This document shows positions 51,227-60,168 of a stretch of DNA of 64,000 nt, piece after piece (the stretch's first letter is position 1; the number at the start of each line of letters is the position of its first letter). The translations under genes were made by a program, and so were the position numbers. The notes under the pieces are model-generated. The model saw only the letters and a program-made list of their open reading frames with translations. It was not told the origin of the DNA and made no database searches. The DNA is taken from positions 18,678 through 82,677 of the forward strand of contig NZ_FNIM01000010.1 of NCBI RefSeq assembly GCF_900103885.1. Reading direction: 5' to 3'. The stretch comes from Actinomyces ruminicola (GTDB lineage: Bacteria; Actinomycetota; Actinomycetes; Actinomycetales; Actinomycetaceae).

Positions 51227-52597
51227 GTGGGGCCCGTGACCGAGTACCCGCCCAACCGCCGCACGAGTCCGGGCCCGCCCGCGCGCACACCCGCGAGTGC
51301 GCCCGGTGACACGCCCGCGGGCAACGGTGCGAGCCGCCCGCTGGCCCGCCTGGCGCGGGAGACCACGCCGGACAATCCCTGGCCGCTGCGACTGCTGTCG
51401 ACCAAGATCGACGAGTACATCAACAAGATGACCTTCGTGTGGGTAGAGGGTCAGATCGTCCAGTTCAACCGCCGACCGGGCTCGGGCGTGCAGTACCTCA
51501 CCCTGCGCGACGCGGACGCCGACATGTCCATGTCCGTGTCCGTGTTCACTCGCGAGCTGGCCGCCATCGAGCAGGCCACCGGCACGCAGGTGACCGAGGG
51601 GGCGCGCGTCGTCGTCCACGCCAAGCCGCGCTTCTGGACCAAGCGCGGCAGCCTGGAGCTGCGCGCCGACGACATCCGCCCGGTCGGCATCGGCGACCTT
51701 TTGGCCCGCATCGAGCAGCTGCGCCGGATCCTGGCGGCCGAGGGATTGTTCGACGCCGAGCGCAAGCATCCGCTGCCCTTCCTGCCCCGCAGGGTCGGGC
51801 TCGTGTGCGGGCGCAACGCCAAGGCCAAGGACGACGTGATCGTCAACGCCCGCCTGCGCTGGCCCGGGCTGCCCTTCGAGATCCGGGAGGTCGCCGTACA
51901 GGGGGCGCAGGCGGTGCGGGAGGTCACCGCCGCCATCCGCGAGCTCGACGCCGACCCGGAGGTGGACGTGATCGTGGTGGCGCGCGGGGGCGGCGCCGTG
52001 GAGGACCTGCTGCCCTTCTCCGACGAGGGACTGGTGCGTGCGGCCGCGGCGGCACGCACCCCGATCGTCTCCGCGATCGGGCACGAGACCGACTGCCCGC
52101 TGCTGGACCTGGTGGCCGACTACCGGGCCTCCACACCGACGGACGCCGCCCGCCGGATCGTGCCGGACCTGGCGGAGGAGATGATGGGCCTGGACCAGGC
52201 GCGTGACCGCCTGCGCACGGTGCTGCGCTCTCGCCTCGACGCCGAGCAGCGCGGGCTGGACCAGGTGCGGGCCCGGCCCGTGATGGCCGACCCCACGCTG
52301 ATCGTGCGCGACCGCATTGCCGAGTTGGACCAGGCCCGCGAGCGCATGCGCCGGGCGCTGTCCGCCACCTTGTCCCTGGCCACGGCCGACCTGCGGGCGG
52401 ATCACGCCCGCCTGCGGGCGCTGTCCCCCCAGGGCGTGCTCGACCGCGGCTATGCGATTCTGCGCGCCCCGGGCGTTGGCATCATCACCTCCGCCCAGCA
52501 GCTGAAGAAGGGCGACCTGATCGAGGGCGTGCTGGCCTCCGGCCGCTTGGTGGCGCAGGTCGTGGGCACTACCAAGCCCGCCACGCCGGAGCCCTGA
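51227..52597 (+). CDS. xseA: Exodeoxyribonuclease VII large subunit
   Basis: A 456-residue large subunit of exonuclease VII, which degrades single-stranded DNA from both ends. It has the N-terminal OB-fold (FVWVEGQIVQFNRR, YLTLRDADADMSMSV), the catalytic domain with RVGLVCGRNAKAKDDV and VIVVARGGGAVEDLLPFSDE, the STPTDAARRIVP motif and long helical arms. GTG starts at 51227 or 51236; the first 40 residues are a proline-rich actinobacterial extension. The small subunit gene xseB follows after 134 bp. Confidence 0.95.
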   Translation: MGPVTEYPPNRRTSPGPPARTPASAPGDTPAGNGASRPLARLARETTPDNPWPLRLLSTKIDEYINKMTFVWVEGQIVQFNRRPGSGVQYLTLRDADADMSMSVSVFTRELAAIEQATGTQVTEGARVVVHAKPRFWTKRGSLELRADDIRPVGIGDLLARIEQLRRILAAEGLFDAERKHPLPFLPRRVGLVCGRNAKAKDDVIVNARLRWPGLPFEIREVAVQGAQAVREVTAAIRELDADPEVDVIVVARGGGAVEDLLPFSDEGLVRAAAAARTPIVSAIGHETDCPLLDLVADYRASTPTDAARRIVPDLAEEMMGLDQARDRLRTVLRSRLDAEQRGLDQVRARPVMADPTLIVRDRIAELDQARERMRRALSATLSLATADLRADHARLRALSPQGVLDRGYAILRAPGVGIITSAQQLKKGDLIEGVLASGRLVAQVVGTTKPATPEP

Positions 52598-52731
52598 GCC
52601 CCGCTCCGGCCGCCGCCTCGCCGCCGTCGCCTCCCCGGCCCGCACGCGGCCCGCGGAAGTCTTGCGCAAGTACCCGCGAATGGGCCCGCGGACCCGGCGC
52701 GCAGCGGCCGCGCGCATGTAAGAATCGGGGC

Positions 52732-53031
52732 ATGAGCGAGCCCTCCCCCGCTGAGTCGACCGGCCCCGCAGACGCCAATGCCGACGTCGCCTCGCTGCCC
52801 TACGAGCAGGCCCGCGAGCAGCTGGTCGGCGTCGTCCAGCGCCTGGAGGCCGGTCAGGTTCCCCTGGAGGAAGCGCTGAAGCTCTGGGAGCGCGGCGAGG
52901 CCTTGGCCGCCCGCTGCCAGTCCTGGCTGGATGACGCACGCGCCCGTCTGGCCGCCGTCGCAGACGTCGGCCATGCCGATACCGCCGATGATTCCGGCGC
53001 TCCGGGCAACCACGCCTCCACCCCCTTCTGA
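52732..53031 (+). CDS. xseB: Exodeoxyribonuclease VII small subunit
   Basis: A 99-residue small subunit of exonuclease VII. The helical hairpin is typical: LPYEQAREQLVGVVQRLEAG, then QVPLEEALKLWERGEAL and CQSWLDDARARLAAV. It binds the XseA arms. The N-terminal 20 residues and the C-terminal tail are low in complexity. It is in the usual place after xseA, and the kinase gene follows 49 bp later. Confidence 0.93.
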   Translation: MSEPSPAESTGPADANADVASLPYEQAREQLVGVVQRLEAGQVPLEEALKLWERGEALAARCQSWLDDARARLAAVADVGHADTADDSGAPGNHASTPF

Positions 53032-53080
53032 CCTTCTAGCCCACGTCCGCCCTCGGTCACCACCAATTAGGAGCCCAAAC

Positions 53081-54037
53081 ATGTCCGCACCCGGCCCCGC
53101 AGGTACCGCCCTCGTCATCGGCGAGGCGCTCGTAGACGTCGTCATCCACCCCGACCAGCCCGCCCAGGACATCCCCGGCGGCTCGCCCGCCAACGTGGCC
53201 CTGGGCCTCAGCCGCCTCGGCCGTGACGCCGAGCTGGACTGCTGGATCGGCACCGACGCGCGCGGCCTGGCGGTGCGGGCGCACCTGGAGGCCTCCGGCG
53301 TGCGGCTGACGCCCGGCTCCGACGGCGCTGCCCGGACCTCGACCGCGCAGGCCACCATCGGCGCCAACCGGGCCGCCACCTACGTCTTCGACCTGGACTG
53401 GAACCCGCCCTACCCGCAGCGCGCTGAGGGCGAGGCCGCACCGCTGCTGGTACACACCGGTTCGATTGCCGCGATCCTGGAGCCCGGCGCCGCCACGGTT
53501 GAGCAGGTGCTGTCCGACTTCCGGGCCACCTCCACGATCTGCTACGACCCCAACGCCCGCCCGCAGCTGATGGGCACGCCCGAGCAGGCGCGCGCCCAGG
53601 TGGAGCGGCTGATCTCCCTGGCCGACCTGGTCAAGTGCTCCGATGAGGACATCGAGTGGTTCTACGGCGAGGACGCCGACGTCGAGGAGGTGGCGCGCGG
53701 CTGGCTGAAGCTGGGTGCGGCCGTCGTCGTCGTCACCCGCGGCAAGCAGGGCTCCCTGGCGGTGACCGCCTCCGGCCTGCGCATGGAGGTGCCCGCCGAC
53801 CCCACCGTGGTGGTCTCCGACACCGTCGGCGCGGGCGACTCCTTCATGGGCGGGCTCGAGGACGGCATCTGGGCCGAGGGCCTGGTGGGCGCCGAGCAGC
53901 GCGAGGCGCTGCGCAGCATCGACGCCGCCGCCCTGGAGCGCGTGCTGCGGCACGCAGCCGCCATCGCCGACATCACCGTCTCCCGCGCCGGCGCCAACCC
54001 GCCCACCCGCGCCGAGCTGGAGTCCCGCGGCGCCTGA
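53081..54037 (+). CDS. PfkB-family carbohydrate kinase (fructokinase-like)
   Basis: A 318-residue ribokinase/PfkB kinase that phosphorylates a sugar with ATP. The first signature is GGSPANVALGLSRLGRDAEL near residue 35 and the second is the anion-hole and catalytic base in DTVGAGDSFMGGL near residue 255, so it is complete. Fructose is a likely substrate by similarity, but ribose or another sugar is possible. The start has TTAGGAG upstream. It converges with phoH over a 23-bp repeat pair and a terminator hairpin. Confidence 0.88.
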   Translation: MSAPGPAGTALVIGEALVDVVIHPDQPAQDIPGGSPANVALGLSRLGRDAELDCWIGTDARGLAVRAHLEASGVRLTPGSDGAARTSTAQATIGANRAATYVFDLDWNPPYPQRAEGEAAPLLVHTGSIAAILEPGAATVEQVLSDFRATSTICYDPNARPQLMGTPEQARAQVERLISLADLVKCSDEDIEWFYGEDADVEEVARGWLKLGAAVVVVTRGKQGSLAVTASGLRMEVPADPTVVVSDTVGAGDSFMGGLEDGIWAEGLVGAEQREALRSIDAAALERVLRHAAAIADITVSRAGANPPTRAELESRGA

Positions 54038-54092
54038 CCCGACGACCACACGCCCCGGCCGTACCCCGGCCATACCCGGCCGCCCCCTCACC

Positions 54093-54131
54093 GAGATCGG
54101 TAGAAGTTACGTACCGAAGTCGGTAGAAGCC
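54093..54131 (+). repeat. 23-bp tandem repeat, about 1.7 units
   Basis: GAGATCGGTAGAAGTTACG, then 23 bp on GAAGTCGGTAGAAGCCG. Same family and same orientation as 22353-22391, between convergent genes. Confidence 0.75.
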
Positions 54132-54139
54132 GCAGTTCC

Positions 54140-54172
54140 GGCGGCGCGCCCACCACAGGCGGGCGCGCCGCC
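54140..54172. terminator. Bidirectional hairpin terminator
   Basis: GGCGGCGCGCCC (54140-54151) pairs perfectly with GGGCGCGCCGCC (54161-54172). It serves the convergent kinase and phoH genes. Confidence 0.8.
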
Positions 54173-54177
54173 AGAGC

Positions 54178-55515
54178 TCAGTACAGCGGCACCTCGTCGA
54201 GCATGCGCGTGACCAGCTCGGCGATCTCGCTGCGCTCGGTACGCACCAGGTCCACATGCGCGAACAGGTCCCGATCCTTCAGGGACTCCACCACGCTGAC
54301 CACGCCGTCCCAGCGGCCCACCCGCAGGTTGTCCCGCTGGGCGACGTCGTGGGTGAGCACCACCTTGGAGTTCTGGCCAATCCGGGACAGCACCGTCAGC
54401 AGCACGTTGCGCTCCAGCGACTGCGCCTCGTCCACGATCACGAAGGCGTCGTGCAGGGAGCGGCCGCGCACATGCGTCAGCGGCAGCACCTCCAGCTGGC
54501 CGGCGGCGACGATCCGCTCGATCCGGTCCGTGGGAACCACCGAGCTGAGGGTGTCGAACACCGCGTCCCCCCAGGGAGACATCTTCTCCGCGGAGTCACC
54601 GGGCAGGTATCCGAGGGTCTGCCCGCCCACCGCGTACAGGGGCCGGAACACCATGACCTTGCGGTGCTCGCGCCGGTTCACCACGGCGTCCAGGCCGGCG
54701 CTCAGCGCCAGCGCCGACTTGCCGGTGCCGGCGCGGCCGCCGAGCGACACGATACCGATGTCGGGGTTGAGCAGGTGGTCGATGGCGATGCGCTGCTCGG
54801 CGCTGCGACCACGCACACCGAACACCTCCCGCGCCGGATCGACCAGGCGCAGGGTCCCATCCACCACGGTGGCCAGGGCCGAACCGCGCGGGGAGCTGAC
54901 GACCACGCCGGTGTGGGTGGGCTGGGCCGCCACGTCGTCGGCGGCCTCCTCGTCCGCCAGCCCCGCCAGGTCCAGGACGCCGTCGTCCCACAGGCGGGAG
55001 ACCTCCTCCTCGGTAACAGACACGGCCGTCATGCCGGAGTAGATGTCCTCGCTGGCGAGCTCGGCCCGGTACTCCTCGGCGGCCAGGCCCACGGCGGCCG
55101 CTTTGATGCGCATGGGCAGGTCCTTGGAGACGACGACGACTTCGCCTCCCTCCTCTCCCCCGCCCTGGCGGCTGCGGCGGGCGAGGGTGACGGCCACCGA
55201 GAGGATGCGGGAGTCGTTGTCCCCCAGGCGCATGGCGGCCGGGAGCACGTGGGCGTCGGCGCCGTTGAGCTCGACCCGCACCGTGCCGCCGCGGTCGCCC
55301 ACGGGGATGGGGCGGTCGAGTCGGCCGTGCTGCTCGCGCAGGGCGTCGAGCAGGCGCAGCGCGGAGCGGGCGAAGTAGCCCAGCTCGGGGTGGTGGCGCT
55401 TGCCCTCCAGCTCGGTGACCACAACCACCGGCAGCACGACGGCGTGTTCGTCGAAGCGCAGCACCGCGCGTGGGTCGGACAGGAGGACCGAGGTGTCCAG
55501 GACGTAAGTTCGCAT
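54178..55515 (-). CDS. phoH: PhoH-family ATPase with N-terminal PIN domain
   Basis: A 445-residue PhoH2-type protein, an ATP-dependent RNA helicase fused to a PIN ribonuclease. The PIN domain opens with [18 protein letters not shown] and has [12 protein letters not shown] and [12 protein letters not shown], giving the acidic active site. The PhoH domain has Walker [17 protein letters not shown] near residue 265, RPLYAVGG, and Walker [14 protein letters not shown]. The ATG at 55515 has GGAGG upstream and begins the PIN fold; the open frame to 55578 is unneeded. Known relatives act in RNA turnover under stress. Confidence 0.92.
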   Translation of the reverse strand: MRTYVLDTSVLLSDPRAVLRFDEHAVVLPVVVVTELEGKRHHPELGYFARSALRLLDALREQHGRLDRPIPVGDRGGTVRVELNGADAHVLPAAMRLGDNDSRILSVAVTLARRSRQGGGEEGGEVVVVSKDLPMRIKAAAVGLAAEEYRAELASEDIYSGMTAVSVTEEEVSRLWDDGVLDLAGLADEEAADDVAAQPTHTGVVVSSPRGSALATVVDGTLRLVDPAREVFGVRGRSAEQRIAIDHLLNPDIGIVSLGGRAGTGKSALALSAGLDAVVNRREHRKVMVFRPLYAVGGQTLGYLPGDSAEKMSPWGDAVFDTLSSVVPTDRIERIVAAGQLEVLPLTHVRGRSLHDAFVIVDEAQSLERNVLLTVLSRIGQNSKVVLTHDVAQRDNLRVGRWDGVVSVVESLKDRDLFAHVDLVRTERSEIAELVTRMLDEVPLY

Positions 55516-55699
55516 AGCTGCCTCCGTCGGCGTTCGGCGGGCGGCGCCGGGCACCCGAACACCACCCGCCTGTGACACCGCTCACCATACCTGCTGTCGC
55601 CGCCGAAGGGGCGGTTGCGTTCGGGCGCGGCGGCCGCAGCACCCACGACGACGCCGGCCACCGGCGGCAGGCACAGCCATAGGCAGGGCGAGTGCCCGG

Positions 55700-56569
55700 C
55701 TACCTGCCCAGCCGGCGCTCGCGCTGACCGTAGTCGCGCAGCGCCCGCAGGAAGTCGATGCGCCGGAATGCCGGCCAGTAGACCTCGCAGAAGTAGTACT
55801 CGGAGTGCACCGACTGCCACAGCAGGAAGCCGGAAAGGCGCTGCTCGCCCGAGGTGCGGATGACCAGCTCGGGGTCGGGCTGCCCCTTGGTGTAAAGGTG
55901 CGCGGTGATGTCCTCCTCGGACAGGGAGTCGGCCACCGCTTCCAGCGTGGCGCCGGCGGCGGCACGCTCACGCAGCAGGTCGCGCACGGCGTCGGCGATC
56001 TCCTGGCGCCCGCCGTAGCCCACGGCCACGTTCACCTGCATGCGCGAGTCGCCCTCGCCACTGTCCGCCGCGTCCCGGGCGCCCGCGGATCCCGCCAGAT
56101 CCGCCCTCGCCTCCCCGCCGCCGCTTGCAGAAACGCCATCCCCGGCAGCGCCGTCGGCGCGAGCAGTTGAGGCGACGGCGGCGCGCAGCCGCTCGGCCAC
56201 CGGTGCGGGCAGCAGGTCGACGGCGCCCACCAGGCGCAGCCGCCAGCGGCCGGTGGCGGCCAGCTCGTCCACGGCGTGGGCGATGATGTCCAGCAGCGGG
56301 GAGAGCTCTGCGGGGTCGCGGGAGAGGTTGTCGGTGCTCAGCAGCCACAGGGTGACCACCCCGACCCCGGCGTCCTCCGCCCAGCCGAGGAACTCCTCGA
56401 TCTTGTCGGCGCCGCGCTTGTGTCCCTGGGCGGTGCCGATGCCCATGGCCCGGGCCCAGCGGCGGTTACCGTCGAGGATCACGCCCACGTGCTGGGGCAC
56501 GCGCTCGGGCTTGACCTGGGCGGCGAGGCGGCGCTCGTAGAGGTTGTAGAGGAGGTTGTTGCCCGCCAT
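55700..56569 (-). CDS. uppS: Isoprenyl diphosphate synthase (undecaprenyl-type), with a low-complexity insert
   Basis: A 289-residue cis-prenyltransferase that makes the polyprenyl carrier for cell-wall synthesis. The catalytic aspartate is in VGVILDGNRRWARAMG (D33), followed by GHKRGADKIEEFLGWA, TLWLLSTDNLSRDP, NVAVGYGGRQEIADAV and the end motif DPELVIRTSGEQRLSGFLL. Residues about 135-175 are a Gly/Ala/Ser/Asp-rich insert absent from typical members, which are about 250 residues long. The ATG at 56569 begins the conserved domain; the frame is open to 56617. Confidence 0.92.
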   Translation of the reverse strand: MAGNNLLYNLYERRLAAQVKPERVPQHVGVILDGNRRWARAMGIGTAQGHKRGADKIEEFLGWAEDAGVGVVTLWLLSTDNLSRDPAELSPLLDIIAHAVDELAATGRWRLRLVGAVDLLPAPVAERLRAAVASTARADGAAGDGVSASGGGEARADLAGSAGARDAADSGEGDSRMQVNVAVGYGGRQEIADAVRDLLRERAAAGATLEAVADSLSEEDITAHLYTKGQPDPELVIRTSGEQRLSGFLLWQSVHSEYYFCEVYWPAFRRIDFLRALRDYGQRERRLGR

Positions 56570-56685
56570 GACTCGTCTCTTTCCTGTGCGCGCCGGTTGG
56601 CCATGACGCCACCGCACCAGGGTCGGCGGGCGCGCCAGGTCCGAGGGTAGCGCGCGAGTGAGCCGCAGCCCACCTTTCCAGCAAA

Positions 56686-56715
56686 CCTACGGCAGCGTAA
56701 CCTACGGTAGCGTAA
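56686..56715. promoter_or_regulatory. Tandem 15-bp repeat CCTACGG(C/T)AGCGTAA (possible operator)
   Basis: Two adjacent copies at 56686-56700 and 56701-56715, differing at one base, lie 38 bp before the hemolysin III gene in the divergent gap with uppS. The half-site pattern TTACG/CGTAA is common for TetR-type regulators. Confidence 0.4.
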
Positions 56716-56752
56716 GTTGCAGTTGAGCCACCGCCCGTGAGGAGAACCGTCG

Positions 56753-57451
56753 ATGCGCACCACCGTCCAGTCGCGCGGCGCGGCCGCGATCAGCGCCGCC
56801 AACGAGCTCGCCCGCGTCGTCAAGCCGAAGCTGCGCGGGTGGATACACGCAGGCACGGCCCCCCTGGCGCTGGCCGCGTGCATCGTGCTGACGGCACTGG
56901 CGCCGGGAGCCGCCCTGAAGTGGGCCTGCGCGGCCTACCTGGTCTGCTCGCTGCTGCTGTTCGCCAACTCGGGCGTCTACCACATCTCCAACGGTCATTT
57001 CCCGCGGGCCGTCTCCGCCGTCCTGCAGCGCTTCGACCACGCCAACATCTACCTGCTCATCGCCGGCACCTACACGCCGCTGTCGGTGGCGCTGCTCGAC
57101 GCCGGCACCGCCCGGCTGGTACTGGGGATCGTGTGGGGCGGGGCCGCGCTGGGCATCCTGCAGACGGTGGTGTGGCCGACGGCGCCGCGCTGGCTGGGCA
57201 CTCTGCTCTACATCCTGCTCGGCTGGGTCGCGCTGTGGTTCCTCCCGCAGTTCTGGATCACCGGCGGCCCGGCGATCGTGTGGCTGCTGGTGGCCGGCGG
57301 CGTCGTCTACACGGTCGGCGGCGTCATCTACGCCCGCAAGCGGCCCGACCCCTTCCCCCGCTGGTTCGGCTTCCACGAGATCTTCCACGCGTGCACGGTG
57401 GCCGCCTGGGCCTGCCAGTGCACCGCCTGCTACCTGGCGGTGCTGCGATGA
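56753..57451 (+). CDS. Hemolysin III family membrane protein (TrhA/PAQR)
   Basis: A 232-residue seven-helix protein of the hemolysin III/PAQR superfamily. The conserved metal-site residues are visible: NSGVYHISNG with the first histidine, RFDHANIYLLIAGTYTPL, and near the C-terminus GFHEIFHACTVAA with two histidines, as needed for the zinc site. Related TrhA proteins in E. coli and Bacillus affect membrane energetics and lipid homeostasis; haemolysis is not established here. The GC-rich leader is preceded by a tandem operator-like repeat. Confidence 0.88.
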   Translation: MRTTVQSRGAAAISAANELARVVKPKLRGWIHAGTAPLALAACIVLTALAPGAALKWACAAYLVCSLLLFANSGVYHISNGHFPRAVSAVLQRFDHANIYLLIAGTYTPLSVALLDAGTARLVLGIVWGGAALGILQTVVWPTAPRWLGTLLYILLGWVALWFLPQFWITGGPAIVWLLVAGGVVYTVGGVIYARKRPDPFPRWFGFHEIFHACTVAAWACQCTACYLAVLR

Positions 57452-57515
57452 GTGCATAATGCCCGCGGCGGCCGCGGCTGCCGCAAGCACCTGAAACCGA
57501 GAAGACGGGCACGCG

Positions 57516-58238
57516 ATGGACACGGGCTCCCTGACGATCACATCATGCCGGGTTCAGCGGGGTGACTTCACTCTCGATGTCACCGGTCTTGAACTGCCGC
57601 GGGGCACAACCGTACTGGCGGGACCGAACGGTGCCGGCAAGACGACGCTGCTGTCCGCCCTGGCCGGCAGAATCAAGTTTGCGCATCCGCAAGTCAGGTT
57701 CGGCGGCGGGATGCTCAGCCCCAGCTCCGTTGCGCTCATGCCGCAGTCGCCGCAGCTGCCGCGGGATCTGCACGCCCGTGAGGTGCTTGAGCACCTGGCC
57801 TGGCTCGACGGCGCCTCACGCACGCAGGCACGGGAACGCGCCACGGAACTGCTTCAGGAGATCGGGCTGAGCCAGGACGCCGACAAGCCGGTGTCTAAGC
57901 TGTCGGGCGGCATGCACCGCCGCCTCGCCTTCGCCGCCAGCCACGTCTCGCCTGCGGCCCTACTGCTGCTGGACGAGCCGACCAACGACCTCGACCCCCA
58001 CCAGCGCCGCGGGCTGCTTGAGCTGATCGCGGAGGTAGCGCGCTCGTGCCGCGTGATCGTGTCCACGCACGCACTGCATGATGTGCTGCCAGCGGCGCAT
58101 CACGTCGTCGTTCTTGACGCCGGGAGGGTGGTACACGCCGGTGCCGTAGACGACTTCCTCGCCCGCTTCGCACCGGACACTCGCGACGGCGACGAGGCCT
58201 ATCTGGCCTGCCTGGACCGGGCTCGGGCGGCCGCATGA
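57516..58238 (+). CDS. ABC transporter ATP-binding protein
   Basis: A 240-residue ABC ATPase. Walker A is AGPNGAGKTTLL near residue 36, the Q-loop is MPQSPQLP, the signature is VSKLSGGMHRRLAFA, Walker B is LLLLDEPTNDLDPHQ and the H-loop is VIVSTHALHD. It is a single-domain ATPase of the exporter or multidrug type. Its stop overlaps the next gene by 4 bp (ATGA), and two membrane-protein genes follow in an overlapping series, probably the permease parts. Confidence 0.9.
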   Translation: MDTGSLTITSCRVQRGDFTLDVTGLELPRGTTVLAGPNGAGKTTLLSALAGRIKFAHPQVRFGGGMLSPSSVALMPQSPQLPRDLHAREVLEHLAWLDGASRTQARERATELLQEIGLSQDADKPVSKLSGGMHRRLAFAASHVSPAALLLLDEPTNDLDPHQRRGLLELIAEVARSCRVIVSTHALHDVLPAAHHVVVLDAGRVVHAGAVDDFLARFAPDTRDGDEAYLACLDRARAAA

Positions 58239-59398
58239 GGCGCATGCCTTGGATATCTGCCGCGATTCTTGCCATGGCGGCTGCAGCGAGCCTCAATGCC
58301 GATCCCAGCTGGGCGGGCGACTGGAACGAGACCGGCACCGTGCTGGGAAGCAGCGGGATGGTCGCGGCTACGCTGGCGGGCCTGCCGCTGGCTCTGTATG
58401 CGCGGCGCAATATTGAACCGTTGCGCTCCTTGGAGCTGGGATGCGGTGGTACCCGCATGGCGGGTTTCCTTCTGCGCCGGTGCCTGGCCCCGAGCCTCCT
58501 CGCGTGGTTGCTGGTGGTAGCGACCGCCTACGCCATCACGGCGGGGCTCAACCCGACGCCGACCAGTCCCTCGGCCTGGCCGCCCGTAGCAGCGACGGCG
58601 GCCGTGCTGGCGGTCCTGGCGCTCAGCCTGGCCCTGGGACTGTTCCTGCACCCGGCTTTCTCGCTTCCGCTGGTCATCCTGGTCACATACATCGTCCCCG
58701 TGACGCTCGACTGGGTGGATGCCGACGGCACAGTACCCGGCTTCACCCCGTTGACGTCATTGCACCTGTTCCTGCCACTGACCCCAGTGCCTACGCACTT
58801 CGTGTTCCAGACGCTGTTCCTCATGGCGATAGCCGCGGGAGCCTTGTTGCTGAGCCAGGCGCAACTGCGCCGTCGCAGCCTCCGCCTGCCCGCGGCGGCT
58901 GCGGCGCTGCTGGTCGGGGCCGGAGGAGCGCTCGTCACGATTGCCCCGCCGGCCATAGGCGAGTCGCTGCTGACGGACCGGTACGTGTGCTCCGAGGCGG
59001 ACGGCGCCCGGGTGTGCCTGCTGCCGGACCACGAGCGCTTCCTGCCGCGCGCCCTAGGCACAGCCGAGCAGATCGCGCAGGTCCTGCCGCCGGGGAGCCG
59101 GCCCAGTACTTACATCGAGGATGGCATCGACTATCCGAGTGCAGGCGACTCGATGGCCTTTCTCTCAGCTAGCGGCGTCCGTACCGATCCGAGTAGCGCT
59201 GTGGCTGCCGCCGCGGCCGACTGGAACGTCTGCTTCGATGAGGAGCATCCCTTTAGTCGCGAGTCTTGGCTCCACTACAAGCTGGGGATGTGGCCCCTGG
59301 AAGACCTGGTCGAGATGGACGGCATGGAATTCATGAGCGACGCCTCCGAGGATGTCCAGCTCACCTGGTGGAACGAGCCGCTGGGGTCAACGTGCTGA
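58235..59398 (+). CDS. Membrane protein of the ABC operon, with a C-terminal extracellular domain
   Basis: A 387-residue protein with about six hydrophobic segments in the first 240 residues, followed by a region of about 140 residues that is hydrophilic, rich in aspartate and glutamate, and contains VCSEADGARVCLLPDHERFL with a possible disulphide, plus WNVCFDEE. This resembles no well-known permease; it could be the permease of the ABC system with an extracytoplasmic sensor domain. It overlaps the ATPase gene by 4 bp and the following gene by 7 bp, so the three are translationally coupled. Confidence 0.75.
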   Translation: MRRMPWISAAILAMAAAASLNADPSWAGDWNETGTVLGSSGMVAATLAGLPLALYARRNIEPLRSLELGCGGTRMAGFLLRRCLAPSLLAWLLVVATAYAITAGLNPTPTSPSAWPPVAATAAVLAVLALSLALGLFLHPAFSLPLVILVTYIVPVTLDWVDADGTVPGFTPLTSLHLFLPLTPVPTHFVFQTLFLMAIAAGALLLSQAQLRRRSLRLPAAAAALLVGAGGALVTIAPPAIGESLLTDRYVCSEADGARVCLLPDHERFLPRALGTAEQIAQVLPPGSRPSTYIEDGIDYPSAGDSMAFLSASGVRTDPSSAVAAAAADWNVCFDEEHPFSRESWLHYKLGMWPLEDLVEMDGMEFMSDASEDVQLTWWNEPLGSTC

Positions 59399-60006
59399 GA
59401 CTCCTGCCAGTCGTGCGCATTGAGCTCATTGCGCACCGCTCCCGCATGCATGCCGCCGCCCTGCTGCTCGTCGTGGTGGCCTGTTCCGCGATCGCCTCGG
59501 TCACGATCCCCACCTTCCAGTCGGATCAGGAGGCGCTGTCCGGACAGCACGTCGCCTACGGGTACTTCTACCTGCCGGTGATCGCCGCGCCGGTTATAGC
59601 TAGCTGGCTGCACGACCCCTTCGCCGGCCTCATCCCCCACGGCCGTCCCCGCCATCGGCGAGTCACGCTCATCTGGCTGCTGGCGCTGACTGCACTGCTG
59701 GCGATGGTCAGCGGATGCGTGGGCGGTCTCGCCGGCGGCCGGGATGTGGCGCAGCTGTGCATTGAGAATGCCCTGTGGGTCGGCGGGCTGATCGCGCTGC
59801 TGCTGCCCTATGCGGGCTTCGAGCGGACCACCCTCGCGGTCGTGATATACGGGACGATGGGACTTTTCCTCCCCGGCAACGCGCTCCTGCTGATCAACCG
59901 CGACCCCAGCGCCGCCGAGCTGCTCGCGGCCTGCACCGTGCTCGCGGCGAGCATCTGGCTGCGGCGCTCACGCGCCCTGCACCATCAACACGCGCTTGCC
60001 TCATAG
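59392..60006 (+). CDS. Membrane protein, third gene of the ABC operon
   Basis: A 204-residue protein with about six hydrophobic segments (AALLLVVVACSAIASVTI, YLPVIAAPVIASWL, LIWLLALTALLAMVSGCV and others) and a basic first loop. The GTG at 59392 is chosen because it overlaps the previous stop by 7 bp and starts just before the first helix; longer in-frame upstream starts would lie within the previous gene. No family was recognised; it looks like a second permease or accessory subunit. Confidence 0.7.
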   Translation: MLRLLPVVRIELIAHRSRMHAAALLLVVVACSAIASVTIPTFQSDQEALSGQHVAYGYFYLPVIAAPVIASWLHDPFAGLIPHGRPRHRRVTLIWLLALTALLAMVSGCVGGLAGGRDVAQLCIENALWVGGLIALLLPYAGFERTTLAVVIYGTMGLFLPGNALLLINRDPSAAELLAACTVLAASIWLRRSRALHHQHALAS

Positions 60007-60168
60007 ACACGCGATCCCGCCACGAACACGTGTTTTGGAGTTCTACACGCTCTAAACACCCGCAAAGCGCCGAAAACGCGTGTCTCAGAGGCGAAGTCGT
60101 GTGCGAGAGGCAGACCCGCGCACAGCTACGCTGTGATCCACGCGACCGGTACAGGACGGGGAACCGAG

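Noticed and set aside
60005..60088. Possible fourth palindromic repeat element after the ABC operon
   Set aside because: Only a 9-bp outer stem (AGACACGCG) and imperfect inner stems; size and central word do not match the 126-bp family. It may be a simple terminator.
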